A DNA stretch of 22,668 bases, from contig CAKVFO010000047.1 in the NCBI GenBank assembly GCA_934746785.1, forward strand, positions 1 to 22,668. Direction: 5' to 3'. This DNA is from an uncultured Clostridium sp. Its GTDB lineage: Bacteria; Bacillota; Clostridia; Clostridiales; Clostridiaceae. How positions within the stretch are numbered: the stretch's first letter is position 1; every line of letters starts with the position of its first letter. Under the pieces are notes generated by a model. The model ran no database searches, had not been told where the DNA came from, and worked only from the letters and a program-made list of their open reading frames with translations. Shown here piece after piece: positions 1 to 7,647 of this stretch. The position numbers were made by a program, and so were the translations under genes.

Positions 1-634
1 CCCATAAGGCTGATAGAAATTGAGAAATAACTGTAGCAAGAGCGGCACCTGTTACTCCCATGTTTAAAAAGAAAATAAAAATAGGGTCTAATATAATATT
101 GATTACAGCGCCAATCAATGTTGTTATCATACCAGTTTTAGCAAAACCCTGAGAATTTATAAAACTGTTCATTCCAAGACTTATCATTACAAAAACACTA
201 CCAATAAGATAAATAGTTATATAATTATTCGCATATATATAAGTATCAGAACTGGCTCCGAATAGAAAAATGATAGGTGTTTTTATTAAAAGACCTAAGA
301 CAGTTATAATTACTCCACTAGAAATTAAAAGAGAGAAGGCGTTGCCGATGATTTTTTCTGCTTCTTCTATATTACCTTTACCTCTTTCTAGAGAACAAAG
401 AGGAGCACCGCCCATACCAAAAAGATTAGCAAAGGCAAGGATAAAAGTTATTATAGGAAAGGTTAAACCAACTCCAGTTAATGCCATAGATCCATAGTTG
501 GAGATTTTTCCTATATACATTCTATCTACAACATTATAGAGAATATTGATAAACTGTGCTAATGTCATAGGAATTGCTAGATGAAAAATTAGCTTTGAAA
601 TATGTCCTTTAGAAAAGTCATTATCTTGTTCCAT
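1..634 (-). CDS. MATE-family multidrug/cation efflux protein, N-terminal part (3' end outside window)
   Basis: Reading the minus strand from the ATG at 634 gives about 211 codons without a stop, running off the left edge. The protein begins MEQDNDFSKGHISKLIFHLAIPMTLAQ and continues with hydrophobic helices, including N-I-L-Y-N-V-V-D-R-M-Y-I-G and, near residue 185, I-I-L-D-P-I-F-I-F. Both are hallmarks of the MATE (NorM/DinF-type) family, whose members export drugs, dyes or other cations in exchange for Na+ or H+. A GGAGGA site at 641-646 lies 6 nt before the start. Family members are about 450 residues, so just under half is present. The gene diverges from the polyamine cluster, and the 539-bp space between them carries two copies of a palindromic operator-like block, suggesting shared control. 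The family call is firm; the substrate is unknown. Confidence 0.9.
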   Translation of the reverse strand, partial: MEQDNDFSKGHISKLIFHLAIPMTLAQFINILYNVVDRMYIGKISNYGSMALTGVGLTFPIITFILAFANLFGMGGAPLCSLERGKGNIEEAEKIIGNAFSLLISSGVIITVLGLLIKTPIIFLFGASSDTYIYANNYITIYLIGSVFVMISLGMNSFINSQGFAKTGMITTLIGAVINIILDPIFIFFLNMGVTGAALATVISQFLSALW

Positions 635-740
635 ATATATTCCTCCGTTCGTACTTGAAAATTAAATATAAAATTACAATATTAACTAAAGTGATAATAT
701 AAATTATATACCAATATAGGGATAAAGAAATAAATAATAT

Positions 741-795
741 ATTTTTTCAATAAAAAAGTTAGTATTTCTAATCTTAGAAATTAGTATTTCTAACT
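741..795. promoter_or_regulatory. Operator-like block, copy 1 (paired 13-bp near-palindromes)
   Basis: Two exact copies of TTAGTATTTCTAA lie at 759-771 and 781-793, 22 bp apart start to start (about two helical turns). Between them is an opposing TTAGAAAT. The whole block matches 1051-1105 at 48 of 55 positions, including an AT-rich lead-in (ATTTTTT). It sits about 110-160 bp upstream of the MATE start. The layout suits a dimeric repressor (MarR- or TetR-like) binding as a pair of dimers. No regulator gene is visible in the window, so its identity is open. Confidence 0.55.
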
Positions 796-1050
796 ATAAC
801 TATATAATTTATGTAAAGTTTAACTTGAAATTAATATTTGTTAAGGAATAATATTACAAAAGAAAAGATGCTGACAATATAGTAATAACATATATCTTAA
901 GGTACATAAAATGTTAAAAATAAGAGATATTAAGGGCAAATCAAATAATAAATAAATATTTCTTAAAATACAATATGATTACAGAGGATTTCAAGAAGAG
1001 AGGAGCAAAGTTGGATATATATAAGCGTGGATTAATATGGATAAAAATAT

Positions 1051-1105
1051 ATTTTTTGAAGCAAAAATTTAGTATTACTAATCTTTGAAATTAGTATTGC
1101 TAACT
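1051..1105 (+). promoter_or_regulatory. Operator-like block, copy 2, overlapping the polyamine-cluster promoter
   Basis: TTAGTATTACTAA at 1069-1081 is a perfect odd-length palindrome, and the related TTAGTATTGCTAA lies at 1091-1103. The start-to-start distance is again 22 bp. The second site contains the proposed -35 hexamer (TTGCTA, 1097-1102), so a protein bound there would block RNA polymerase. The homology with 741-795 suggests that one regulator serves both the MATE pump and the polyamine genes. Confidence 0.6.
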
Positions 1106-1125
1106 TTACACAAATGCTGTATAAT
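1097..1125 (+). promoter_or_regulatory. SigA-type promoter of the polyamine cluster
   Basis: TTGCTA (1097-1102), a 17-bp spacer, then a perfect TATAAT (1120-1125) form a good vegetative promoter. It lies about 48 bp upstream of the first start codon at 1174, which is preceded by an AGAGGTG ribosome-binding site. Confidence 0.7.
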
Positions 1126-1173
1126 GTTCTTGTTTTGAAACAAAAATGTATTAAAGAAGAAGAGGTGTAATAA

Positions 1174-2373
1174 ATGGGAAGAGCATTAATTATAGGTGCA
1201 GGTGGTGTAGCAAATGTAGTAATACATAAATGCTGCCAAAATTCAGAGGTATTTGAGGAAATTTGTATAGCTAGTAGAACCCTTTCAAAGTGTGATGCTA
1301 TTAAAGAGAAACTTCAGGGAGGAAAGACTAGGATAACCACCGCAAAAGTAGATGCGGATAATGTAGATGAATTAATTGAATTAATTAATAACTACAAGCC
1401 AGATATAGTTATTAACGTAGCATTACCATATCAAGATTTAACTATAATGGATGCTTGTCTTGCTACTAAAGTAAATTATATGGACACTGCAAATTACGAA
1501 CCTTTAGATACAGCTAAGTTCGAATATAAATGGCAATGGGCATATAGAGAAAAGTTTAAGGAAGCAGGAATTACTGCCCTTCTTGGAAGTGGTTTTGATC
1601 CAGGAGTAACAGGTGTATTTAGTGCCTATGCATTAAAACATCATTTCGATGAAATTCATACAATAGATATTGTAGATGCCAATGCAGGAGATCATGGATA
1701 TCCATTTGCAACTAACTTTAATCCAGAAATTAATATAAGAGAAGTAAGTGCAAAGGGAAGTTACTTTGATAATGGAAAGTTTATTGAAACTGAACCAATG
1801 TCAATAAAGAGAGTTTATGATTTACCTGAAATAGGACCTAAGGATATTTATCTTCTTCATCATGAAGAACTAGAATCTTTAGCTTTAAATATACCAGGAA
1901 TTAAGAGGATGAGATTCTGGATGACTTTCTCAGAAAGTTATTTAAATCACTTAAAAGTACTTGAAAATGTAGGTATGACATCTATAGAACCAATAGAATT
2001 TGAAGGAAAACAAATAGTTCCATTACAATTCTTAAAGGCTGTTTTACCAGATCCAGCATCACTTGGCCCTAGAACTAAAGGTAAAACAAATATAGGGTGT
2101 ATTTTTACAGGAATTAAAGATGGAAAAGAAAAAACTTACTATCTTTATAATGTGTGCGATCATCAAGAATGTTATAAAGAAGTAGGCTCACAAGCCATTT
2201 CTTATACAACAGGTGTACCAGCTATGATAGGTGCTATGATGCTTATGACTGGTAAATGGAAAGGACCTGGAGTATTTAATATAGAAGAGTTTGATCCAGA
2301 TCCATTTATGGATGCCTTAAATAAGTTTGGTCTTCCTTGGAAGGAAAGCTTTGCACCAGATTTAATAGATTAG
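1174..2373 (+). CDS. Carboxynorspermidine/carboxyspermidine dehydrogenase (saccharopine dehydrogenase family)
   Basis: A 399-aa cytosolic enzyme. Residues 3-13 form a Rossmann dinucleotide-binding start (R-A-L-I-I-G-A-G-G-V-A), typical of the saccharopine reductase family. Around residue 146 is the conserved S-G-F-D-P-G-V-T segment. Immediately downstream is nspC, the decarboxylase that acts on the product, so the call is the carboxynorspermidine-type dehydrogenase rather than a lysine-pathway enzyme. In the known pathway it condenses L-aspartate beta-semialdehyde with a diamine (putrescine gives carboxyspermidine) and reduces the Schiff base with NADPH. It is the first gene of the cluster, with 10 nt before the ATG of nspC. 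The length is normal for the family. The diamine used cannot be read from sequence; putrescine is favoured because speA and speB are in the same cluster. Confidence 0.9.
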   Translation: MGRALIIGAGGVANVVIHKCCQNSEVFEEICIASRTLSKCDAIKEKLQGGKTRITTAKVDADNVDELIELINNYKPDIVINVALPYQDLTIMDACLATKVNYMDTANYEPLDTAKFEYKWQWAYREKFKEAGITALLGSGFDPGVTGVFSAYALKHHFDEIHTIDIVDANAGDHGYPFATNFNPEINIREVSAKGSYFDNGKFIETEPMSIKRVYDLPEIGPKDIYLLHHEELESLALNIPGIKRMRFWMTFSESYLNHLKVLENVGMTSIEPIEFEGKQIVPLQFLKAVLPDPASLGPRTKGKTNIGCIFTGIKDGKEKTYYLYNVCDHQECYKEVGSQAISYTTGVPAMIGAMMLMTGKWKGPGVFNIEEFDPDPFMDALNKFGLPWKESFAPDLID

Positions 2374-2383
2374 GAGTTTTTTG

Positions 2384-3514
2384 ATGAATGTGGATTTTAC
2401 TAAGCTTAAAACTCCATGTTATGTGGTAGATGAAAGGCTTATAAGAAAAAATTTAAAAATTTTAAAGACTGTTAAAGATAGAACAGGATGCAAAATTCTT
2501 TTAGCTCAAAAAGCTTTTTCAATGTATTCATTATATTCTTTAATTGCTAAATATTTAGATGGAGTAACATCTAGTTCTCTATTTGAAGCAAGATTAGGCT
2601 TTGAAGAAATGGGAAAAGAGGTACATATATATGCACCAGCTTATAGAGAAGATGAATTTGATGAAATTGTAAGATATAGCGATCACATTGTCTTCAATTC
2701 TTTTGAACAGTGGATAAAATTTAGAGGAAAATTAGAAAGCAGCAATAAGAAAGTTGAAAGTGCTATAAGAATAAATCCTGAATATTCAGAGATAGAAACA
2801 GATATATATAATCCTTGTTTTAAAAATTCAAGAATGGGAACAACTTTAGAATATCTAAAAGATAAGGATTTACAAGGTCTTGATGGAATTCATTTTCATA
2901 CTATGTGTGAACAGAATTCTGACACATTAGAAAGAACTATCAAAGTTGTAGATGAGAAATTTGGTGAAATTTTAAAGAATGTAAAATGGATTAACTTTGG
3001 AGGAGGACATCATATTACAAGAGATGATTATGATATAGACTGTTTAGTTAAATCTATTTTATTTATAAAAGAAAAATATAATATTGAAGTTTATCTTGAG
3101 CCGGGAGAAGCAATTGCATTAAATGCAGGATATTTAGTATCAACAGTTTTAGATACTATGAAGAATGGAATGAACATTGCAATTATGGATACATCAGCAG
3201 AATGTCATATGCCAGATGTTTTAGAGATGCCTTATAGACCTAATATTATAGGTTCAGGTATGCCTTCTGAACTTAAATATACTTATAGATTAGGAGGACC
3301 AACTTGTTTGGCTGGTGATATTATAGGTGATTATTCTTTTGATAAAGAATTAAAGGCTGGCGATAAATTAGTATTTTGCGATATGGCTCATTACAGTATG
3401 GTAAAAAATAATACTTTCAATGGGATTAATCTGCCAGATATAGTTTTATTAAATGATAATGGTTTTGAAGTTATAAGAGAATTTAAGTATGAAGATTTCA
3501 AATCTCGTTTATAG
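2384..3514 (+). CDS. nspC: Carboxynorspermidine/carboxyspermidine decarboxylase NspC
   Basis: A PLP enzyme of the alanine racemase-like fold (fold type III), 376 aa. The N-terminal T-P-C-Y-V-V-D segment and L-A-Q-K-A-F are typical; the lysine of that motif (residue 43 counted from this start) should bind PLP. Further on are I-N-F-G-G-G-H-H, the phosphate-binding E-P-G-E-A, and the C-terminal C-D-M-A-H-Y motif carrying the active-site cysteine. It removes the carboxyl group from carboxynorspermidine or carboxyspermidine, giving norspermidine or spermidine. An in-frame TTG lies one codon upstream at 2381, but AGGAG at 2372-2376 is only 4 nt from it and 7 nt from the ATG at 2384, so the ATG is preferred. 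A strong terminator follows the stop codon. Confidence 0.92.
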   Translation: MNVDFTKLKTPCYVVDERLIRKNLKILKTVKDRTGCKILLAQKAFSMYSLYSLIAKYLDGVTSSSLFEARLGFEEMGKEVHIYAPAYREDEFDEIVRYSDHIVFNSFEQWIKFRGKLESSNKKVESAIRINPEYSEIETDIYNPCFKNSRMGTTLEYLKDKDLQGLDGIHFHTMCEQNSDTLERTIKVVDEKFGEILKNVKWINFGGGHHITRDDYDIDCLVKSILFIKEKYNIEVYLEPGEAIALNAGYLVSTVLDTMKNGMNIAIMDTSAECHMPDVLEMPYRPNIIGSGMPSELKYTYRLGGPTCLAGDIIGDYSFDKELKAGDKLVFCDMAHYSMVKNNTFNGINLPDIVLLNDNGFEVIREFKYEDFKSRL

Positions 3515-3528
3515 TTAAATTCATTTGT

Positions 3529-3566
3529 AAAATCCCTTGTTTCTAATGTATAGACAAGGGATTTTT
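3529..3566 (+). terminator. Rho-independent terminator after nspC
   Basis: AAAATCCCTTGT (3529-3540) pairs with ACAAGGGATTTT (3554-3565), followed by T residues. It divides the polyamine cluster into an upstream pair of genes and a downstream speD-speA-speE-speB set. No good promoter is visible between it and speD, so partial readthrough is likely. The loop contains AATGTATAGA, and a similar AATGTATAGAAAA follows the T-tract at 3571-3582. Confidence 0.85.
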
Positions 3567-3615
3567 ATTAATGTATAGAAAAGTATAGATATTTTTTTAT
3601 AAGGAGTGATAAAGG

Positions 3616-4434
3616 ATGACCGATAAGATAAAATTGTATGGATTTAATAATCTTACAAAGACCTTGAGCTTTAATATTTATGATATCTGTTATGCAAAGA
3701 CTGAAAAAGAACAAAAGAAATATATTTCTTATATTGATGAACAGTATAATGCAGAAAGATTAACTAATATATTAAAGCGCGTTACGGAAATGATAGGAGC
3801 ACATGTTTTAAATATATCAAAACAAGACTATGATCCTCAAGGAGCAAGTGTAACTCTTACTATTTCAGAGCAGAATTTACCTTTATCTCTTATAGATAAA
3901 TCCTGTAATATGAGGAAATACTCAGATGAAGCTGAGATTATGAAAACAAGAGATTCTGTAGTTGGTCACTTGGATAAAAGTCATGTTACAGTACATACTT
4001 ATCCAGAGTATCATCCAGATACTTCAATTGCTACTTTTAGAGTAGATATTGATGTGGCAACTTGTGGAACTATTTCTCCTTTAAATGTTCTTGATTATTT
4101 AATTGGAAGTTTTGATTCAGATATCATTACTATAGATTATAGAGTAAGAGGATTTACTAGAAATGTTGATGGTAAAAAGATATTTATAGATCACTATATA
4201 AACTCTATACAAAATTACATAGCTGATGAAACTTTAAAGAAGTATGATGCAATAGATGTAAACGTGTATCAGGCAAACATTTTTCATACTAAGATGCTTA
4301 TTAAGGAAATGGAACTTCAAAACTATTTATTTAACACAGATGTTTATGAACTTTCGCCTAAAAAAAGACTTGAAATTACGAATAGTTTAAGACAGGAAAT
4401 GATTGAGATATTCAGCGGAACTAATATCTATTAA
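3616..4434 (+). CDS. speD: S-adenosylmethionine decarboxylase proenzyme SpeD (long, E. coli-type form)
   Basis: A 272-aa pyruvoyl enzyme that makes decarboxylated S-adenosylmethionine, the aminopropyl donor for spermidine. The D-K-S-H-V-T-V-H-T-Y-P segment carries the self-cleavage site: cutting between Lys121 and Ser122 should convert Ser122 to the pyruvoyl group. Downstream, A-T-C-G-T-I-S-P (Cys150) matches the conserved cysteine region, and I-D-Y-R-V-R-G-F-T-R plus the Y-Q-A-N-I-F-H-T-K stretch near the C-terminus match the long class seen in E. coli (264 aa) rather than the short ~120-aa form of Bacillus. A GGAGTGA ribosome-binding site precedes the ATG. It is the first gene after the terminator at 3529, with 14 nt to speA. 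Confidence 0.95.
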   Translation: MTDKIKLYGFNNLTKTLSFNIYDICYAKTEKEQKKYISYIDEQYNAERLTNILKRVTEMIGAHVLNISKQDYDPQGASVTLTISEQNLPLSLIDKSCNMRKYSDEAEIMKTRDSVVGHLDKSHVTVHTYPEYHPDTSIATFRVDIDVATCGTISPLNVLDYLIGSFDSDIITIDYRVRGFTRNVDGKKIFIDHYINSIQNYIADETLKKYDAIDVNVYQANIFHTKMLIKEMELQNYLFNTDVYELSPKKRLEITNSLRQEMIEIFSGTNIY

Positions 4435-4448
4435 AGAGGAGAGAAGAA

Positions 4449-5900
4449 ATGAAAGAACTTAAAAATAAAAATGCACCTATACTTGAAGCTTTAGAGAGAT
4501 ATAAAAAAATGAGGGTACTTCCATTTGATGTACCGGGTCATAAAAGGGGTAAAGGTAATAAAGAATTAACTAAGTTTTTAGGGGAACAGTGCTTAACTGT
4601 TGATGTTAATTCAATGAAACCTTTAGATAATTTATGTCATCCAGTTTCAGTTATTAAAGAGGCACAAGAATTAGCAGCAAAAGCTTTTGGAGCAAAGGAT
4701 GCTTTTTTTATGGTAAATGGAACAACTTCTGCAGTTCAGGCAATGGTTATGAGTGTATGCAAAAGAGGGGACAAAATAATCATGCCAAGAAATGTACATA
4801 GAAGTGCAATTAATGCTTTAATTTTATGTGGAGCTGTACCAGTTTACGTGAATCCAGGGACTAATAAAAAAATAGGAATTCCTTTAGGGATGTCTGTTGA
4901 AGATGTTAAAAAAGCAATTCATGCAAATAGAGATGCTAAAGCAATTTTGGTGAATAATCCAACTTACTATGGAATTTGTTCTGATTTAAAAGGGATAACA
5001 GAACTTGCGCATAGTTTTGGTATGAAAGTATTAGTTGATGAAGCTCACGGAACACATTTTTATTTTAGTGAAAAGCTGCCTATGTCAGCAATGGAAGCAG
5101 GGGCTGATATGGCAGCTGTAAGTATGCATAAAACAGGCGGATCATTAACTCAAAGTTCTATTCTTCTTATTAATAATGATATAAACAAGGGCCGTGTACA
5201 TCAAATAATCAATCTAACACAGACAACAAGTGCTTCTTACCTTCTCTTATCATCTTTAGATATTTCAAGAAGAAATCTTGTCCTTAATGGGAAAGAAATA
5301 GTAGATAAAATTATTGATTATGTTGAATATGCTAGAAGTGAAATTAATAAATCAGGAAATTATTATGCTTATTCCAAAGAACTTATTGATAATAAATATG
5401 TTTGTGATTTTGATGTTACAAAGCTTTCTGTATATACTCAGGGGATTGGACTTGCTGGAATAGAGGTTTATTCTATTTTAAGAGATGAGTATGATATACA
5501 AATTGAATTTGGAGATTTAGGAAATATATTAGCTATAGTTTCTGTAGGGGATGAAGAACTTGGTATAGAAAGACTTATTTCTTCACTTCATGATATTGAA
5601 AAATGGTATTCAAAAGAGAAGAAGGATATGTTTGATCATGAGTATATTGAACCAGATGTAGTTAAAGCGCCACAAGAATCTTTTTATGGAAATAAAGAAT
5701 CTATAAAGATAGAGGAAAGTGAAGGAAGGGTATGTGGTGAATTTGTAATGTGTTATCCACCTGGAATTCCTATACTTGCACCAGGAGAGAGAATTACTAG
5801 AGAAATCTTAGATTATATTCAATATGCTAAGGACAAAGGATGCTCATTAACTGGGACAGAAGATGAGAAAATAGAATTTATTAATGTTTTGGAGGTGTAA
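4449..5900 (+). CDS. speA: Arginine decarboxylase SpeA (Orn/Lys/Arg decarboxylase, aspartate aminotransferase fold)
   Basis: A 483-aa fold-type-I PLP decarboxylase of the size of Bacillus SpeA (about 490 aa), without the N-terminal wing domain of the large inducible enzymes. The N-terminal F-D-V-P-G-H-K-R-G is a family signature. F-M-V-N-G-T-T-S forms the phosphate-binding region, D-E-A-H-G (residues 197-201) holds the aspartate that contacts the PLP nitrogen, and S-M-H-K-T-G-G contains the Schiff-base lysine (Lys228). The C-terminal domain includes C-Y-P-P-G-I-P. Sequence alone does not separate arginine from lysine or ornithine, but agmatinase at the end of the same gene set makes arginine by far the best fit, giving agmatine. 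The ribosome-binding site of speE lies in its last codons, so the genes are probably co-translated. Confidence 0.93.
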   Translation: MKELKNKNAPILEALERYKKMRVLPFDVPGHKRGKGNKELTKFLGEQCLTVDVNSMKPLDNLCHPVSVIKEAQELAAKAFGAKDAFFMVNGTTSAVQAMVMSVCKRGDKIIMPRNVHRSAINALILCGAVPVYVNPGTNKKIGIPLGMSVEDVKKAIHANRDAKAILVNNPTYYGICSDLKGITELAHSFGMKVLVDEAHGTHFYFSEKLPMSAMEAGADMAAVSMHKTGGSLTQSSILLINNDINKGRVHQIINLTQTTSASYLLLSSLDISRRNLVLNGKEIVDKIIDYVEYARSEINKSGNYYAYSKELIDNKYVCDFDVTKLSVYTQGIGLAGIEVYSILRDEYDIQIEFGDLGNILAIVSVGDEELGIERLISSLHDIEKWYSKEKKDMFDHEYIEPDVVKAPQESFYGNKESIKIEESEGRVCGEFVMCYPPGIPILAPGERITREILDYIQYAKDKGCSLTGTEDEKIEFINVLEV

Positions 5901-5903
5901 GAA

Positions 5904-6758
5904 ATGGATTTATGGTTTACAGAGGAACATTCAAAAAATGCTCGTTTTTCAATAAAGGTAGATAAACATATTTTTACTAAGGATAGTAAATTTCAAAGAA
6001 TAGATATTTTAGAAAGTAATGAATTTGGGAGATTCTTAACTTTAGATGGTTTAATGATGCTAACTGAAAAGGATGAATTTATATATCACGAAATGATAAC
6101 TCATACTGCTATGGCTGTTAATCCTAATATAGAAAATATCTTAGTTATAGGAGGTGGTGATGGAGGTGCAGTAAGGGAATTGTGTAAATATGATTCTATA
6201 AGGAATATAGATCTAGTTGAAATAGATAAAGAAGTAGTTTCAAGCTGTATAGAATATTTGCCATCAGTGTCATGCAAGCTTAAAGATGATAAGGTTAATA
6301 TATATTATCAAGATGGCCTTAAGTTTGTAAGAAATAAAGAAGATATGTATGACCTTATAATAGTAGATTCAACTGATCCTTTTGGACCAGGGGAAGGATT
6401 GTTTACTAAAGAGTTTTATGGAAATTGTTTTAGAGCTTTAAAAGATGATGGAATATTAATTAATCAACATGAAAGTGATTTTTATAATGATTATGAAAAT
6501 TCTATGAAGAGAGCTCATAAGAGAATTCATAAGATTTTCCCAATATGCAGGGTATATGAAGCACATATACCAACTTATCCATCAGGACATTGGTATTTTG
6601 GATTTGCATCTAAAAAGTTTGATCCTGTAAAAGATATTAAGGAAGATAAATGGAATGAATTAAACATAAAGACAAGTTATTATAATACTAATCTTCATAA
6701 AGGTTCTTTTGCTCTTCCAAGCTATGTTAAAGAAATGATGGTGATAGCAGATGAATAA
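5904..6758 (+). CDS. speE: Spermidine synthase SpeE (aminopropyltransferase)
   Basis: A 284-aa aminopropyltransferase with a methyltransferase-like Rossmann fold. The N-terminal part has the Q-R-I-D-I-L-E-S-N-E-F-G-R segment and F-I-Y-H-E-M-I-T-H, where the conserved Tyr-His-Glu lies near the substrate site. G-G-G-D-G-G (83-88) binds decarboxylated SAM, and D-S-T-D-P (155-159) holds the catalytic aspartates. The normal reaction moves an aminopropyl group to putrescine, giving spermidine and methylthioadenosine. It starts 3 nt after the speA stop and overlaps speB by 8 nt. That tight speE-speB link also allows the alternative in which agmatine is the acceptor and SpeB then removes urea from aminopropylagmatine; the acceptor cannot be decided from sequence. 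Confidence 0.93.
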   Translation: MDLWFTEEHSKNARFSIKVDKHIFTKDSKFQRIDILESNEFGRFLTLDGLMMLTEKDEFIYHEMITHTAMAVNPNIENILVIGGGDGGAVRELCKYDSIRNIDLVEIDKEVVSSCIEYLPSVSCKLKDDKVNIYYQDGLKFVRNKEDMYDLIIVDSTDPFGPGEGLFTKEFYGNCFRALKDDGILINQHESDFYNDYENSMKRAHKRIHKIFPICRVYEAHIPTYPSGHWYFGFASKKFDPVKDIKEDKWNELNIKTSYYNTNLHKGSFALPSYVKEMMVIADE

Positions 6759-7599
6759 GAATATAGAAACATTTATAGGATGTGAAAGTGAATATAATGA
6801 AGCAGATATTATTTTGTTTGGAGCACCTTTTGATGGAACTACTTCTTTTAGACCGGGAACTAGATTTGGAAGTAAAGCTATAAGAAGTGAATCTTTTGGA
6901 ATCGAAACATATAGTCCATATCAAGATAGAGATTTAGAAGATTTAAAAGTTTTTGATGCTGGAGATCTTGAACTATGCTTTGGAAATACTGAAAAAGTTC
7001 TAAAAGATATTGAAGAATGTACAGATAAAATTTTAGAAGATAAAAAGCTTCCAGTTATGATAGGTGGAGAACATTTAGTTACTCTTGGAACTATTAGAGC
7101 TTTTGCAAAAAGGTATGATGATTTACATGTGGTTCATTTTGATGCGCATACTGATTTAAGAGATGATTATTTAGGAGAAAAACTTTCTCATGCTACAGTT
7201 ATGAGAAGAGTTTTAGAGATAATAGGTGATAAAAAATTATTTCAATATGGAATAAGGTCAGGAGAAAAAGCTGAATTTGAATTTGCCAAAAAATATAGTA
7301 ATTTAACTAAGTTTGATTTTAGTAATTTAGAAGAAGATTTAAAGGTTTTAGAAGGAAAGGCAGTTTACTTTAGTATAGATTTAGATGTGTTAGATCCTTC
7401 AGAATTTCCTGGGACAGGTACTCCAGAAGCAGGTGGAGTAAGGTTTATGGAATTATTAAATGCTATATTAACTGTTAGTAAGTTGAATGTAGTTGGATTT
7501 GATATTGTAGAACTTAGTCCGCATTATGATAATAGTGGAAGATCAACAGCAATAGCGTGTAAGATTTTAAGAGAGTTACTATTAGCTGTAGGAATGTAA
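6751..7599 (+). CDS. speB: Agmatinase SpeB (ureohydrolase/arginase family)
   Basis: A 282-aa ureohydrolase with the complete set of manganese ligands: G-G-E-H (His108), D-A-H-T-D (Asp131, His133, Asp135) and S-I-D-L-D (Asp210, Asp212). The S-x-R-P-G-T-R-F-G segment near residue 30 is also typical of agmatinases. It converts agmatine to putrescine and urea, or possibly aminopropylagmatine to spermidine. Its ATG lies inside the last codons of speE, with stop and start overlapping by 8 nt; no strong ribosome-binding site precedes it, so translational coupling is likely. It is the last gene of the cluster and is followed by a terminator. Confidence 0.94.
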   Translation: MNKNIETFIGCESEYNEADIILFGAPFDGTTSFRPGTRFGSKAIRSESFGIETYSPYQDRDLEDLKVFDAGDLELCFGNTEKVLKDIEECTDKILEDKKLPVMIGGEHLVTLGTIRAFAKRYDDLHVVHFDAHTDLRDDYLGEKLSHATVMRRVLEIIGDKKLFQYGIRSGEKAEFEFAKKYSNLTKFDFSNLEEDLKVLEGKAVYFSIDLDVLDPSEFPGTGTPEAGGVRFMELLNAILTVSKLNVVGFDIVELSPHYDNSGRSTAIACKILRELLLAVGM

Positions 7600-7610
7600 T
7601 TTTAATTTAA

Positions 7611-7647
7611 AAAGGTCTATAGTAATCTAGCTATAGGCCTTTATTTA
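7611..7647 (+). terminator. Rho-independent terminator after speB
   Basis: AAAGGTCTATAG (7611-7622) pairs with CTATAGGCCTTT (7631-7642) with one G-U pair and an 8-nt loop. A short T-rich tail follows. The dispersed motif AACGTATAGGAAAT starts directly after it at 7647. Confidence 0.8.

Larger units (their letters stand above)
635..1173. other. Divergent intergenic control region
   Basis: This 539-bp stretch has no convincing gene. It holds the two homologous operator-like blocks and the promoter listed separately. The 255 bp between the blocks are AT-rich and unexplained. They contain only a 37-codon open stretch (975-1088) with no ribosome-binding site. No clear minus-strand promoter for the MATE gene could be fixed; a TATAAT-like run lies on the minus strand at about 701-706, without a good -35. 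Confidence 0.5.

Noticed and set aside
270..497. Open frame on the plus strand
   Set aside because: It is antisense to the MATE gene, whose minus-strand translation is clearly the real one; it also has no ribosome-binding site.
975..1088. 37-codon open frame upstream of the polyamine cluster
   Set aside because: No Shine-Dalgarno sequence, no recognisable protein, and it runs into the operator block.
6727..6924. Minus-strand open frame
   Set aside because: Antisense to the speB start and Ser/Lys/Phe-rich in a way typical of the reverse of AT-rich genes.
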